Shown: positions 10,202 through 23,094, numbered from the stretch's first letter. The stretch: DNA of 64,000 nucleotides from Saposhnikovia divaricata (GCA_036435485.1 CM071598.1:120840148-120904147); one strand, 5' to 3'. Notes: generated by a model from the sequence alone, not told the origin. Translations and numbers: made by a program.

Positions 10202-10626
10202 CAGTGTTTAGAAAAGCGCATTAAGCGGCCGCTTAAGTAAGCGGCCGCCTAAGCGGAAGCGGCTCTTAAACGCCTCGATTAGTGTATAATCGGTTTTTTA
10301 AGCGTTTGGTGCAGATTTAAGCGGATTTAAGCGGGTTTAAACGGAATTAAGCGGGATTAAGCGGACTAATTTAAATTTTTTTTATTTGAATATAATTTTG
10401 TAATTGTGTTTATTATTATAATATTATTTATTTATATATATATGTCATTATAATTGGTACAAGATTGCATAATCATTATAATTATACACACACATGTATA
10501 TAATTATATATATTTACTTATTTATTTACGATCCGCTTTTAAAACCGCTTAAACGTCCGCTTTACCGCTTAAGCACTAAAAGGTGATCTTTCCGCTTAGG
10601 TCTGATTTGCGCTTTTTATAACATTG
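10202..10626. mobile_element. Putative hAT-like MITE with GCGG subterminal repeats
   Basis: The left end (CAGTGTTTAGAAAAGCGCA) and right end (complement CAATGTTATAAAAAGCGCA) form an imperfect TIR. TTAAGCGG-type motifs recur many times at 10217-10370, and their complement CCGCTTAA recurs at 10530-10600. The middle is AT-rich and has no ORF. I found no clean 8-bp duplication, so the boundaries are approximate. Confidence 0.55.
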
Positions 10627-11087
10627 CATATCTTAGAACCGCTTAATATATTATGTTGCAAATCATTATATATTTTTATAGTATTTTAATTATTATTAAT
10701 TATTTTTTGTCATAATTTTTTTTTTAAAATATATTATATAATGATGATGTATAAGTTGGGTTACGTGAAAAATAATTTATTCTTTAAAAAAATTATGTAT
10801 TTTAGAAAGCAAAGCAAAACTAAAATATCCTGTATAGCAGAATGAATAAATCTCAATTATATATTAATTACAAATAATCCTAAGTTCTAATTATATCCTA
10901 TTATATCCTATTATATAATAAGAGTAATAAGAAGGATAATAAACGAGTACTACCATAGGCCAAAGGTAATATTATAATATTTTAATCATATTTAACCGTA
11001 TATTAAAGGCGTAAGCTATTCAGCTAAAAAGAACAGGAAGAATTTTCACATTCAGACCCCTATATGAAAAGGAAGCTACCTAGGTCC
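10627..11087. other. AT-rich spacer
   Basis: No ORF or recognised repeat. A short direct repeat of TTATATCC-type sequence lies near 10893-10915. Confidence 0.5.
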
Positions 11088-11561
11088 CTTAACATTAGGG
11101 GTGAGCAAAATCGGATATCCGGTCCGGTTTTAGAATCCGGATCGGATATCCGGTTTTTCGGATTATGAAAAATCTATTCCAGTTCCGGTTCCGGTTTAAC
11201 CGGATATCCGTAATTCGGATATCCGTTTAAACCGGATCAAAAATCAGATTATCCAGATCCGAACTAATAAAGTAAAATTTATTTTAGTTTGTATAAATAA
11301 ATGAATTTTATTACATTTTCAATAAGTTATCGTTAACTTTACAAATGATAAATTAATTAATAAAATTTTAGATATCATCATCTCATATTTTAACATATGT
11401 ATATTCAATTTTTTCCTAAATTTATTTTGACCTAGCATAAACTACCATTCATTTATTTAAAGAGTTCTTATAAATATTTTTAAGAGGTATTAATACTCCT
11501 TTCGTCCCGTTTATATTGGCCACAATTCCTTTTTTGCATGTCCCAAAAGTAGTGATCACAT

Positions 11562-11677
11562 TTCCTAAATAAGGCAAATTAAGTATTAATAATGTTATGT
11601 TTTTCAAGTATGCAAACAATTCCTAAATAAGGCAAATTAAGTATTAATAATGTTATGTTTTTCAAGTATGCAAACAA
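11562..11677. repeat. Perfect tandem duplication, 2 x 58 bp
   Basis: The 58-bp unit starting TTCCTAAATAAGGCAAATTA at 11562 is repeated exactly at 11620, inside the hAT element. Just upstream, ACTCCTTTCGTCCCG (about 11495-11509) resembles a Stowaway terminus, but no matching right end was found. Confidence 0.9.
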
Positions 11678-11697
11678 TTGAGAGAAAATGATTAAGA

Positions 11698-11918
11698 GCC
11701 TGTTTGACTCAGCTTTATTTAAGTCCTATGGACTTATTTTCAGTTAAAAATTTCATATTTTAATAACTTTTTTATACAAGTATTTAATGTATGTTTCAGA
11801 TTCTATAAGTTGCAAAAAAAAAAAAAGTTAACTTTTTTCAGAAAAAACTTAGGAATCTCTAACTTTGTCTTAAAATAAGTTGACTTATTCTGGAAAAAAA
11901 TTCCCCTAAACACCCCCT
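11698..11918 (-). mobile_element. MITE nested in the hAT element (copy 1 of 2)
   Basis: The left end AGCCTGTTTG and right end CTAAACACCCCC are partly complementary. The whole segment is an inverted copy of 46267-46486, sharing AAATAAGTTGACTTATTCTG and AACTTTGTCTTAAAATAAG. The ends resemble hAT MITEs with GGGTGTTTGG termini. The TSD is unclear. Confidence 0.65.
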
Positions 11919-12408
11919 AAGTAAGAGAAAATATTTATCAAGGTTGATTTAAGAAAACTTACATGAGGTTACAAAATTTTCACATACAAATATATGGAGT
12001 TGTATTTATAATTTCACATTTAAGTACATCTCTATTTACGTTTTTACACCTAAAATACTTTTAAACTTAGGTGATACACAACAAATTCATTAATCTATTA
12101 GTGATAATTCATTACTTAATTTAATATTTTCAATGTTGAATTATATATCTATAATAAGTTCATTATTTATTAAATATATAAATTATTTTTTAGTAGAAAT
12201 TAAAAACCGGATCGGATCCGGATATCCGGATTTGTAAAAAGTTGTGATCCGGATCCATATCCGAATTCATTAAAAAAATCCGGATCGGATATCCGGTCCG
12301 GTTTTTTCGAATCGAATATCCTAATTTCCGGATTTTTCTAATCGGATACCGGATCGGAAAATCGAATTATCCAGTTTTCGGATTTTTGTACTCACCCCTA
12401 CTTAACAT

Positions 12409-12577
12409 ACTTCTAAAAAGTATTTAATCCCACAAACCATGCCAATTTAGGCATTATGCAGAAACCATGTCGATTTAGGCATTATGCAAGTATACGGGAA
12501 GTAAAATCTGTGTGGTAAGAAAATGATGCAATTAAATTTATTTATTTATATTAAAAAATGAATCATATTTACTATTT
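12409..12577. other. AT-rich spacer with a short direct repeat
   Basis: AAACCATGCCAATTTAGGCATTATGC-type sequence occurs twice (about 12435 and 12463). Otherwise featureless. Confidence 0.5.
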
Positions 12578-13217
12578 GGCTCTATCTCAAAATCTAAAAA
12601 TTAGATTCGGATGATTTTACGGCTCACGTGATGGTCATAAAATTATCTTTAATTTAGTGATGATTTAACAATTATCATCGAAATTAAAACACTCAAAATA
12701 TCAATAAAAAATATAATTACGAATTTTTACATTATTCCTATATATTTAGTATACAAGACCTACATTGATAATCATAATATTCAAAGTAAAAAACCAAATT
12801 ATATATGATTTAAATCATTAACATACGCTTTTTCATCTTTCAATATAAATGCACTTTTTAGTTTACATGTTAAAAAGTAAAATATTTTTTTTGCTAGATC
12901 CAACCTTTTTCATCTATTTATTTTATTATCTAACGATTCTTATTTATTTTGTGATATTGAATACCAAATTGCCGACTACCAAATTTTGGATAAAATCACT
13001 TACACTTATTTTTTAAACTGTATAACAAAACGAAATTTAAGTAGATTTCATAAATCGAATCGAATTTTCAACATAAAAAATCGTCAATTTCTTCTCTCTT
13101 TTGTTTCTGCGTAGTTTTAACTGGAAAGTAATTGTCAAACCATCACTAAATTAAAGATTTTTTTTTAATTTCATGTGGGCTGTAAAATCTTCCAAATCAA
13201 ATTTTAAGAATTCAAGA
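12578..13217. mobile_element. Long-TIR foldback element (copy 1 of 2)
   Basis: The first 90 bp or so (GGATGATTTTACGGCTCACG, then AAATTATCTTTAATTTAGTG) are the imperfect inverted complement of the last 90 bp (CACTAAATTAAAGATTTTTT, then GGGCTGTAAAATCTTCC). The same structure recurs in direct orientation at 42047-42732. There is no coding content. The superfamily and the exact ends or TSD were not determined. Confidence 0.65.
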
Positions 13218-13304
13218 TATATTACAAATTATATCCTATTATATAATTATATTCTTATCCTTTATTATAATACCTAAGTCTACTACATCATACGGTTAAC
13301 CAAT

Positions 13305-16300
13305 CAAAAACGAGGAATTATTTTAGGACCAATCAGATTTCAATTCTAAATTTTAGACCAATCATATCATATTAAAAGTTTTCCTTATTTATCTTTCTAT
13401 ACCCACTTTACTAACTGTAGTTAGTTAACAATTCTAATTAAAATATAATAACTATTTAATTTAACATGCTTATATATTATATATACTTTTAATCAAAAAA
13501 TATTCGATAATAAATTTTTCATATAATTTATTTTCACTTTTATTAAATAACAACTATATATATACGAAATTACGCTAATTATGGTAATAACTCAACCAAC
13601 ATAGAAATATTAGCATAAAAAATAGTAAGCAAATCATGTCCTAATAAATGAAAAAAAATCAAGCTTCCCTCCCCATTAATTTTTGAGAAGCAGAAGCATT
13701 CCATTCATTTATTAAGAACGATAAGTACAAATCTAGACCATTGGCCTTAAAACCAACATGACACCCAATGAAACACCACTAGCTAGAACTTAAACCCGAG
13801 AGCAAAAAAAATATAATGCGCACTAAAATAAACTACTAAACCACTTTCCCACAATCCAACATGCTAGCACCATGCAGAAATTAGTTTCACCCTATTTATT
13901 CCCTGCTTAGCTAAATCATTTGCATCAGAATTTAAATCTCTGCTAATTCATTGAAAACTTAGATTTGGCTTCCTATTCAATTTCCATTATGTATAATAAT
14001 TTTATTTTATTTGAACTCAGATAATAATTTAATCTCATAATCCAGTTATAAAATTAAAGATTAGCAATCCGATTTCATTAAAATTATTTTTAAATATCAA
14101 GTCACATGTTGTACCCTCTAACCATTATCTAATTGTCTACTAATAAATTAGCTTAAATATACACTAATTTGTTACCCATACTTCATAATATAAAAATATA
14201 AATGCTACAATGATTAATAATATAACAAATATTCTTTTATTCCAGGTATACAATTAGATGTGTTAGTCAATCAGAAAATTATGAATTATTTTAGGATCAA
14301 TCAGAAATGATTCCTAAATTTTAGACCAATCATATTATGTTAAAAGTTTTCCTTATTTACCATTATCATCCTATTATACTAACTGTGGTTAGTTAACAAT
14401 TCTAATTTAAATATAGTAGTTACTTGATTTAACATATCTATATATTACATATTTTTTAATGACAAAAAATATTATAATAAATTTATATTTAAATTAAAAT
14501 CAAGATTATACAAATATATAATATTCAGCGATTTTCGCAATATAACTTCCACTCTTTTGATTTACAATTAATCATAATTACATTATTATAAATTACAGAT
14601 AATTTTCATATATATAAGAGCCAATCAGAATTTACCAACAAAATTAAATTAATCATATCATTCTCATCCTAATATAGTTATCGTGGTTATTTAGAACATG
14701 CATAAATTATATATCTTTTAAAGTGATTAAATGTTTATTAACTCTATCAATCTTTTAATTTGAAGTCAATCAAAATTGGACTATTATATATTACAAACTA
14801 ATTTTCATAAATATCAACTACAATCATGCTATAATATACATAAATACTTATTAACTAATTAATCACAAATCTCTATGTATAGAGACATTTTCCAAAATTG
14901 TGTATTTATCAATTGATTTAAATATTAATATATTATTTTAATACTTGAGTCTCTTTTATCTATATTATATAATAAAATATTTAAATATCACAAACTCTCA
15001 ATCATAAGGTGTAATCAAATTTGAATAAATCGATTATCATTGAATTAAAATTTTTAAAAATAAAAAAATACTTTCCACAATATTTTAAATATACATTCAA
15101 AATTTAAGTTATATAAACTTTTAAATTACTCAATTATAAAAAAAAACAAGATTCAACCAATTAAAATACTAAAATGAATTTTAAACCAATTATCTTTAAC
15201 ATTTTACTTATACGTATTTTTTAGTGTTGCAATAATTAACTGTAGTTAGTTAACAATTCTAATTAAAATATAATAACTATTTAATTTAACATGCTTATAT
15301 ATTATATATACTTTTATTCAAAAAATATTCGATAATAAATTTCTCATATAATTTATTTTCACTTTTATTAAATAACAACTATATATTACGGAATTACGCT
15401 AATTATAGTAATAACTCAACCAACATGGAAACATTAGCATAGAAAGTAGCAAGATACTAATATCCTTTATTATAATACCTGAGTCTACCCGTGTATATAG
15501 TTAGATGCAGTTAACCAATTAGAAAATTATGAATTATTTTGGGATTAATCAGAATCATGTTATATTAAAAGTTTTCCTTATTTACCATTGTTATCATATT
15601 ATAATATCCATGGTTAGTTAACAATTCTAATTTAAATATAGTAATGACTTGATTTTTGATTTACAATTAATCATAATTGCATTATTATATATTACGAATT
15701 AATTTTCATAAATATATATAAGAGCGAATTAGAATTTACCACTAAAATTAAATTAATTATATCATTCTCATCCTAATTTACTTATCGTGGTTACTTAACA
15801 ATATTTTTGAAATAAGAAATTTATTTATTTATTACATGCATAAATTACATTTTTTTATAGTGATAAAATATTTACTAACTTATCAATGTTCTAATTTAAA
15901 GTCAATCACAATTATATTATTATATATTACGAGCTAATTTCCATAAATATCAACTACAATCATACTATAATATATAGTCATGTATTACTGATTAATTTTC
16001 ATAAATACTTATTAACTAATCAATCACAATTTTTAATTTAAAATCAATCAAAATTATATTACTATATACTAGCACATCTGTTCTTTACGCCCCTCTCTAT
16101 GTATAGAGCCATTTTCCAAAATTACGTATATATTAATTGATGTTAATAGAAATATATTATTTTTATGCATGGGTCTATTTTATCTATATTATAAAATATA
16201 ATATTTTAATATCTCAAACACTCGATCTACAATTATGAGGTGCAAAAAAAATTGAATAAATCTATTCTTATTAAATTAAATATTTTAAAAATTAAAAAAT

Positions 16301-16700
16301 ATTTAATACACTATTCCAAATACACAATCAAAATTTAAGTTATATAAATTTTTAAATTAATCAATTATTTAAAAAAACTAAATTCAACAATTCAAAATAT
16401 TAAAAAATGAATTTTAAACGAATTTTCATTAACATTTACTTATCAGTAATTTTTAGTTATGCAAAAATTAATGGGACAAAAAATTGACTTGACAATATAT
16501 TTGAATTATTCAAGATACCAATAGACCCTCAAATAGTATTAAACATTATTTGGTGTATAAATTATCAATTCAAAAAAAGAAATTCATTACAGAGTCAATA
16601 AAAGTATTGTTAGTTGATATTTTTATAGCAAATTGGTTAATTCAGCGCAAAAATTCTAATAAATCACTATTTTTTGATATATAATTAATTTATCAAAAAA
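13305..16700. repeat. Old, diverged duplicated modules in AT-rich DNA
   Basis: Several segments recur in the same order. An ATTAAAAGTTTTCCTTATTT...TAGTTAACAATTCTAATT module lies near 13372, 14338 and 15566, with a partial copy at 15236. A TTTACCA...TTAAATTAAT module lies near 14632 and 15735. A CTCTATGTATAGAG palindrome followed by ACATTTTCCAAAATT-type sequence lies at 14872 and 16106. Spacings of about 1.0-1.24 kb suggest successive tandem duplications. No ORFs are present. Confidence 0.6.
13689..13990 (-). pseudogene. LINE 3' end fragment (RNase H C-terminus plus 3' UTR)
   Basis: On the minus strand 13941-13864 reads RDLNSDANDLAKQGI and then a stop, the usual C-terminus of the RNase H-like domain in plant LINEs. 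After a 3' UTR, AATAAATGAATGG and a short A-tract (CTCAAAAA) suggest the original 3' end near 13689. Upstream reading is lost to stops and divergence. Confidence 0.5.
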
Positions 16701-17037
16701 AAGGGAATCCGCCATATACACAAATAATCATTCAAATTTTCTTTTAAATCACTATTTTTTATAGGTAAATAATACATCTGCAAAAATAATCAAGATTGGA
16801 CAAACACATATTCAAATAGATCATATCAAGGTAACAAGGTTTCATTAATCCAAACTAAAATCTTTGATCAGATATTAAATTGTGGTACATCACTCGCTTA
16901 TATCATTGAAATATATAGCCTTTCTGGCGAGATAATCCAACAATGTATTCTAATCGTGATGGAAATACATATGTGATTTGTGAGAACATATTCGAATAAC
17001 TAAGCATATCTGCGATTCTATACTATCCAAATCAATA
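16700..17037. other. Left flank of the CACTA insertion, no gene seen
   Basis: AT-rich DNA without ORFs or recognised repeats. Confidence 0.5.
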
Positions 17038-17040
17038 AAC
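17038..17040. repeat. CACTA target-site duplication AAC, left copy
   Basis: AAC precedes the CACTA terminus and recurs at 28106-28108. Confidence 0.85.
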
Positions 17041-17350
17041 CACTACAAGAATTCCCGGCATTAGCGACGGAATTTTCCGTCGGCAGAGGCTAAATACCGT
17101 TGGCAAATCAGGATAGCGACGGAATTCGCGACGGAACAAGGTGTTGCAGTTTTGGCCGTAGGTAAGGCTTTAGCGACAGAATTCAAATTCCGTTGGCAAT
17201 CTAGCAACGGACCTGCAACTGACTACTAACGGATCCCCTCATTGTTGACCACTCTTCAGCAACTCTTTACCAACGGAATTCCGTCGGAAGCTACCAACGG
17301 ATTGGCTCCGTCGCGACATTTTGAAATGAATTCTCTACTGTATTTCCGTT
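17041..17350. promoter_or_regulatory. CACTA left TIR and subterminal motif array
   Basis: After the TIR, GCGACGGAATT, CAACGGAATTCCGTCGG and related motifs recur in both orientations about ten times to 17350. In En/Spm such arrays bind the TNPA-type protein; that role is inferred here. Confidence 0.75.
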
Positions 17351-17620
17351 GCAAATCTGTTGTTGATATTAATTTTATTCTTTTTTCCCAGATTTAATTT
17401 TATTCTTTTAAAAATTTTGTTTTTGATTAAAATTCCATTAATTTTGTCATTTAGAATTTTGTGTAATGTCTTCATAAGTCAATTTTTTTGTTTATTGTAC
17501 ATGTTCTATATTCAGTTGAATACATTCAAAATTAATTCTAATTAGGGAGATACATCCAACAAAAATTGAACCAAAAGGAAACCATATATTAATAATTTCA
17601 ACACTTACAAAAAGCCATAA

Positions 17621-17790
17621 TAGTACAAAATGAGTACATTAATAAGTTCACAAATCCAAAAGTAGTACAAAATGAGTACATTAATAAGTTCACAAATCCA
17701 AAAGTAGTACAAAATGAGTACATTAATAAGTTCACAAATCCAAAAGTAATACAAAACGAGTACATTAATAAGTTCACAAATCCAAAACGA
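17621..17790. repeat. Tandem repeat, 4 x 42 bp, inside the CACTA element
   Basis: Units containing GTACAAAATGAGTACATTAA start near 17621, 17663, 17705 and 17747. As 42 is a multiple of three, it creates a false repetitive ORF on the minus strand. Confidence 0.9.
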
Positions 17791-19507
17791 GTACAAGCCG
17801 AGTACTTGTCATCCTGATTCTGCTGCTGGAGTAAAGGCATCATTACCAACACATGGAGCTGATCAGTTGATGAAAAAGACCCAAAAGAGGCGAAACAGAT
17901 GTCGAGTTACTTCAACTGGCTATTACTAGCTTTGAGCACTGGGGCTGCTGTTAGTTTAACCTTAATTGTCTTCGCCTGATTCTTTCTTTTTCATGGTCCC
18001 AAACCAGCTATTTTATGTGCAACTAATCAAGACATAGTAGCCACAAACGACATTTCTATCACCGAAAACACAGAAAATTCTAGCCAAAATGATGTCAATT
18101 TGAAAGTCTATGTATGTAGGAGGAAACACTGATCAACCAATTGCGAAAAAGAAAATGGGTAAGAGAGCAGGGGGAAGAACAAAAGAGAAAAGAGAGCTGC
18201 AACTTGATGTTCAACAATCGGCCAGCTTAATGACATGAACGACTTTCAGTTGAGGTCGAACAAATGCAAAATGCTCGCAAGCAGCAACTGCAAAGTCAGG
18301 GGATTAGAGAGGAAAGTATTAATATTACTGATCCTAATATTTTCTTCATAACTGGAAAATGCAACCCATATGTTCTCTTCAATTATCATCAAGGAAAAAA
18401 CGATGCGCATGAAATCTTCATACCAATTCTTGTAATATTGAACACCAACAGTTATAGTTATATTGGGTCTTACAGAATCTAAACAAGCACACGAATGATA
18501 ATTTGGCTCGGGTGTGAAAAATGTTGTATAAAGGTTTCCTAAATTCTGCAGAAAGTTTATGCTAATAGTGTTTATAATCAGCTTAAGTTAAAAGAATTAG
18601 GTCATCGCATAAACTATAAACACATTATAAAAATCCTTGTCATTTAGATCTACAAGATACAAATCTGTAAGGCTATGGGATATGTCTATGCCTTATGGGA
18701 TATGTCTATTAGAACATAACTCTTCGTAAGATTTGTGGGCAGAATTATGGAACCTGGCACACACACACACACCAAAAACAAGTATGGCAGGCTTAACAGG
18801 TGTCAGATGATAGAAAGTTCTACAAAAAAGTTGATAGTATTAGTCTCTAAGCAAATGCCTTTCTTTTCTTGAAGTGTCTGTTTGTGTTTTCTAAACTAGA
18901 CATACTGTGACTGATAAATGATAATATATATGGCTAACAAACTGTAGTTATGTTTTGATGCTACATGCTAGTAGATAGTTCAAATGGATCCTAAAGAAAC
19001 TTACATTCTGATATTATCCGTATAGTTAGCAAGGAAAAAACGATGCGCATGAAATCTTTGCAGCAATATAAGAACTTCTATTGCAGTAATTAAGTGTTAT
19101 CTTACAGAGTATGATTTTTCAGCAATTGCGTCTACTAAATAATCACTGGTCATGTTATGGCGACGACTCTTTGATGCCTGGATGGTGAACAGACATGCAG
19201 TAACTTACAGATAACTTCTAAGTAATTGATCCTTTTGGGTTGGGTAAAAATTTGAAAAAATGTCGCTAGATTAATTCAATTCTTGCTAACATTCACTGGT
19301 TTTTGATTGATGGAAATTCTGTACAAATCATATCACAAATTATCTTCCCAGGGGCACCAGTCTTAATATCAGTTCACAGACTTTCAGTTTCCATTATGCT
19401 AGCTTATGATGTGCAGTTTAAAATTGCAATATAAGACATGACAAAACATAAATGAGCAATTTACTAAGAATTTACTTACTCCGATACTGGTGTTTTCCAT
19501 CATTTCC
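17791..19507. other. CACTA non-coding 3' region
   Basis: No supported gene. A 29-bp segment (AAGGAAAAAACGATGCGCAT onward) occurs at 18391 and 19031 in direct orientation. A (CA)n tract lies at about 18758-18773. The region lies downstream of both genes and may contain the 3' UTR of the TNP1-like gene. Confidence 0.55.
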
Positions 19508-21038
19508 TTACTGATTTTGACTATTAAACACCCTTTCTAGTTGACTCTCCATATCCTTCATCCGCTGATGCATATCATCCATCTGTTTTAATCGCTGCTG
19601 CATCTCATCCATCTGTTTCATTCGCTCCTTCATCACTTCAAGCTCAGTCTCTAACTTATGATAATCTTGGAGGTTAGGGTGAGAGGAGTTGCTGAAATGA
19701 GCACTGCTGCTATTTGGTTCATAATAAATGTCCTGAGTCGAGCCAAGACCATATATCCTATTTCTGCTATTACGACCACCCACTGCATCATAATACAATT
19801 GATTTTCGTCAACAGGTAGAGGTGTTGATGAGCCATCAGTGGGGTTCGAACGCTCACTACGGAGGGTCTTGATTCTTTCCTGTATAAATAAGCAAGTCAA
19901 ATTGATTAAAAATAATGAACACCATAACAATATCAATTATAAATGACAGTCAATGTGCACTTACATATACTTTTTCACTTTTTGGGTCAACGAAAGTCTT
20001 CAAGTCATGATTTAAAGTGTGTGTATAGAGAAATAACTCAGGGCAGAATGGATCTCTCTTATAGTCTTCAGCCTACATAAAACATTAATGCATATTAGAA
20101 ATTTGACAATACAAAATTCAGCAAGCTATTTAATAACTTACAATCCTGTATCCACAAGCTTACCAAAACAGCTGCAGTCTTCCGGTGAGAGGATGAACCA
20201 CTAGTGTGTGTTGCGGGGTACTTATTCCCATCAGCTCCACCCTTACGATTGTTTCTCTTCAATTCAGTTTTCTTTTGACATTCTGGGGTTTTCCACTCTT
20301 CGATCCAACTCAGCCACACATTCTTTCCGATTCTATTATCCAACCTTTTATTTTCCCACTTTGCACGTGCTCTAGAACGTAGATCCTTATAACGGTGTGA
20401 AGCGCTTTTTTGCCATGCTTCCTGCACCAAGTTATCAGGTTGTCTCCATACAAACCATTTCTACAATACAAAAATAATAATATTAATAAGTCACTAACAA
20501 CAGGTAGGTGTTTGTAAAGATGACTGATATAAAAGAAAAATAAGGCAGTCAATGTCGTACCTTAAACTCCTCAAAGTAGAACCGTTTGGTTTCCTTAGAC
20601 ACTACTTTCCAGGTATACCCTTTAGGTTCAAGTTTTTCAAACATGATACTGCTGATTTGCTTTGAGCATTTATTCGATGGTTCCAGCCTAAATTAAAAAA
20701 GCCATCAGTTAAATTAAATGCTATAAGTACCTAAAAGACATGTTCGAAAATAAAACTTACACTCCTTCAATAACTTCAGCTCGAATACGCCCATCATCAT
20801 GCATTGTTCCCACTTTCCATACACCATTAATGGCAGAGGTGGAGGATTCACCAGGCGTTCCAGGGTCAGGATCAGGTGTTTGATCAGGTGTGTGATGCTG
20901 TGCCTCAGGTGTGCTCTGTTGTGTCAACTCTGGTGTGCTTTGTTGGGTGGGCTGTCTTGTTTGTTCAGGTGTAGAGTGCAGTGCTTCATTAGGTGTGCGC
21001 GATGTTCGATAGATAGGCCGCCTCATTTCAATCTGCAT
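19508..21038 (-). CDS. TNP1-like (TnpA/Transposase_24-type) CACTA protein
   Basis: Five exons with GT-AG introns join in frame: 21038-20761, 20687-20561, 20460-20164, 20072-19965 and 19879-19508, giving 393 aa. An N-terminal Thr/Pro/Gln-rich segment (TPEQTRQPTQQS) is followed by a Trp-rich part typical of plant En/Spm accessory proteins (GYTWKVVSKETKRFYFEEF, WFVWRQPDN, RYKDLRSRARAKW, WLSWIEEWKTPE). A charged C-terminal coiled coil follows (MKERMKQMDEMQQRLKQMDD), suited to dimerisation. In En/Spm the TNPA-type partner binds subterminal motifs and acts with the TNP2-type transposase. The true start is uncertain: TTTATGCAG just before 21026 looks like a splice acceptor, so the 5' end may lie in upstream exons up to about 23150. 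Confidence 0.78.
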
Positions 21039-23094
21039 AAATCAAGACCATACATGATATGAAACTACTTATATTTAATCTACATATATTAAAGCATTAA
21101 GTTAGCATAATGAATCCAGCAGATGATTTAATCAAGTAAACAAGGCATTAAGAAAGGTCTCTTCTCAGTATAATAGCTTTCAAACTGAGGCTGAGGTTCG
21201 GTCTTTATGCCAAACACAACAGTTGGTAAATAGAAGTACAATTGTATACATGCTTGTGAAATGAATACATGTCCTGTTGTAAGGTAGAGTCTATTCCGTC
21301 TATGTACTGAGACCTCCTGCACCAGAAGGAGAAGTGGGCATGAAAAATTGACGCTTAAAAGTACGTATATAGTTTAGGTGCTACGCTGAACGGAATGCTT
21401 TTGTTGTGGTGTTGACAGATTCATTGTCCTTGGGAAACAACCCCCAGTTGTTTCTCTGATGTTTCTCTGCAAAAATCATAGTTGTTTCAACTCCAAGTAT
21501 GTTAACTATTCCGCGGAGTCTTTATTGTTTTTAGTGTGTAATAGCAAATATGCGAGTGTTGAGGCATACAACCATTTGCAGGTGATGAAGAACTGCAAGA
21601 GTTTAATAGTAAAAGGTCTACCTCAGCTAAGAAAAGAAAAATGTGTCCTAGGTTGTGAAGCACTGTTATTAGGTTGTGAAGCACTGTTAAGTTCAGTTTT
21701 AAACAATGTGCACGCAATCTCGGGAGACCTTGATGTAGTTTCAGTTTATGTAACTGCATAATATGAGAAGTGTTCATGAGCAACTATTCTTAGTTCTTCC
21801 GGCTTTACATGTGTGTATTCAGTAAATATGCAGTTATTATCATATATGGTTGATCTTAAAAAAAAATTAAAAAAGAGAAGTTTACCTTTTACCTTCGCTT
21901 TTGAATGAATTTTAATTGGTAGTTAAGCTGCTGGTAGATACTTCTGCTGCAACATTAATTCATGGTTAAAGAATTGCTGAGGATGAACTTCCACTTTTGG
22001 ACTCTGGCAGTTGTCTTGCATAAGCACTCTTTTTACAGTTGTCTTTTACAGGATTAAAGCTTGACAGGTCCTGCAATTAAAATTCGAAAGAATTATTATA
22101 GTTAAATTCCTTAACCCTGGCACTAAGACGACCATCTAACCGGATAGGTAGCTAATATACATGTTCTAAGAAATGAATAAACATCACTAAGTGAAGCTGA
22201 TAAACATTAAGTCATGGGTGAAAGAGAAATAGAAAATAATGTAAAAAAAAGCATGCCAAAATCTGAAACATTAAGTGCATCAGATTGCTAAGTATATGGA
22301 AAGGAGATGTAAGGATTCAAACAAATTGAAAATCATGTCAGTTAACGATTATGACCATATGACTTGCAATTGCAAATGGGAGTTTGTGACATTGACCTGA
22401 TTATCCAAGTTATCATGCAAATCATTACAGCAAAAACCCCATAAGCTACTTTAACATCATACCATCATACTTTAAATGATAATTTCAAGGAAAAACCTTC
22501 GCTGAAAGTAGAGAATTATATCCAAGAAATAAAGATATACAAATAATCTTGCAAAATAGGACTGCAGTAACCAAGAGCCCATAAACATTTAAAAACAACA
22601 ATTCGTTGAGGAACACAGCATTTTCGACTAAAACTGCACAGACAGGACCGAGTGACTTAGTTACTAAGCAAAAACCCAGAAAGAACGACCCATATGCAGA
22701 CTCAACAACTCACAAAAACAGACTCGATTATATGCAGAAAACCAAACACTCGACCAAGAACATTCGACCAAGAAAACTTAAATTCAAATAACAATCCAGG
22801 AAAATGCCTAATTAAACTACACTACATAGATAAGACAAACGAAATTAAAAGTGAACGGATTGAGCCACTCAACCAATAAACGCAACAAACACAGGGGGTG
22901 AGGGATTTTGCGGGAAGGGAAATGGAATACCTTTGTGGATATGGCAGGGGGATGGAATAAGAATACAAATAAATACAATCGTGTAATGGAATAAACAGAT
23001 TCAGATGTATATGTATGTATATACCTTTGTGGATATGGCAGGGGGGATGGAATAAGATCTGAGAACAATAAATTAGAGATTCACCATCGCTATT
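21039..23094. other. Probable 5' leader and introns of the TNP1-like gene
   Basis: No supported coding exon. Short direct duplications are present: GGTTGTGAAGCACTGTTA at about 21652 and 21674, and a roughly 40-bp segment containing TTTGTGGATATGGCAGGGGG near 22933 and 23029. Small ORFs here show no domain. Confidence 0.5.

Larger units (their letters stand above)
11096..12400. mobile_element. Non-autonomous hAT-superfamily transposon
   Basis: The TIR starts TAGGGGTGAGCAAAATCGG at 11096, and the right end at 12400 is its imperfect complement (GTACTCACCCCTA). The 8-bp TSD CTTAACAT is perfect (11088-11095 and 12401-12408). Both subterminal regions (11110-11270 and 12200-12380) are dense in the palindrome CGGATATCCG and in CCGGATCGGAT-type motifs, likely transposase-binding sites. 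The interior codes for nothing and holds a 2x58-bp duplication and a smaller MITE. Confidence 0.9.

Noticed and set aside
10202..10626. TTAAGCGG clusters as a cis-regulatory island
   Set aside because: Inverted arrangement at both sides of an AT-rich core with matching ends fits a MITE better.
17598..17852. Repetitive hydrophobic ORF on the minus strand
   Set aside because: Produced by a 42-bp tandem repeat (multiple of three); no start context or homology.
20799..21062. Cys-rich plus-strand ORF
   Set aside because: It is the antisense of the first TNP1-like exon.
22606..23068. Short ORFs upstream of the TNP1-like gene
   Set aside because: No conserved motifs; the region behaves as leader and intron sequence, although undetected exons cannot be excluded.
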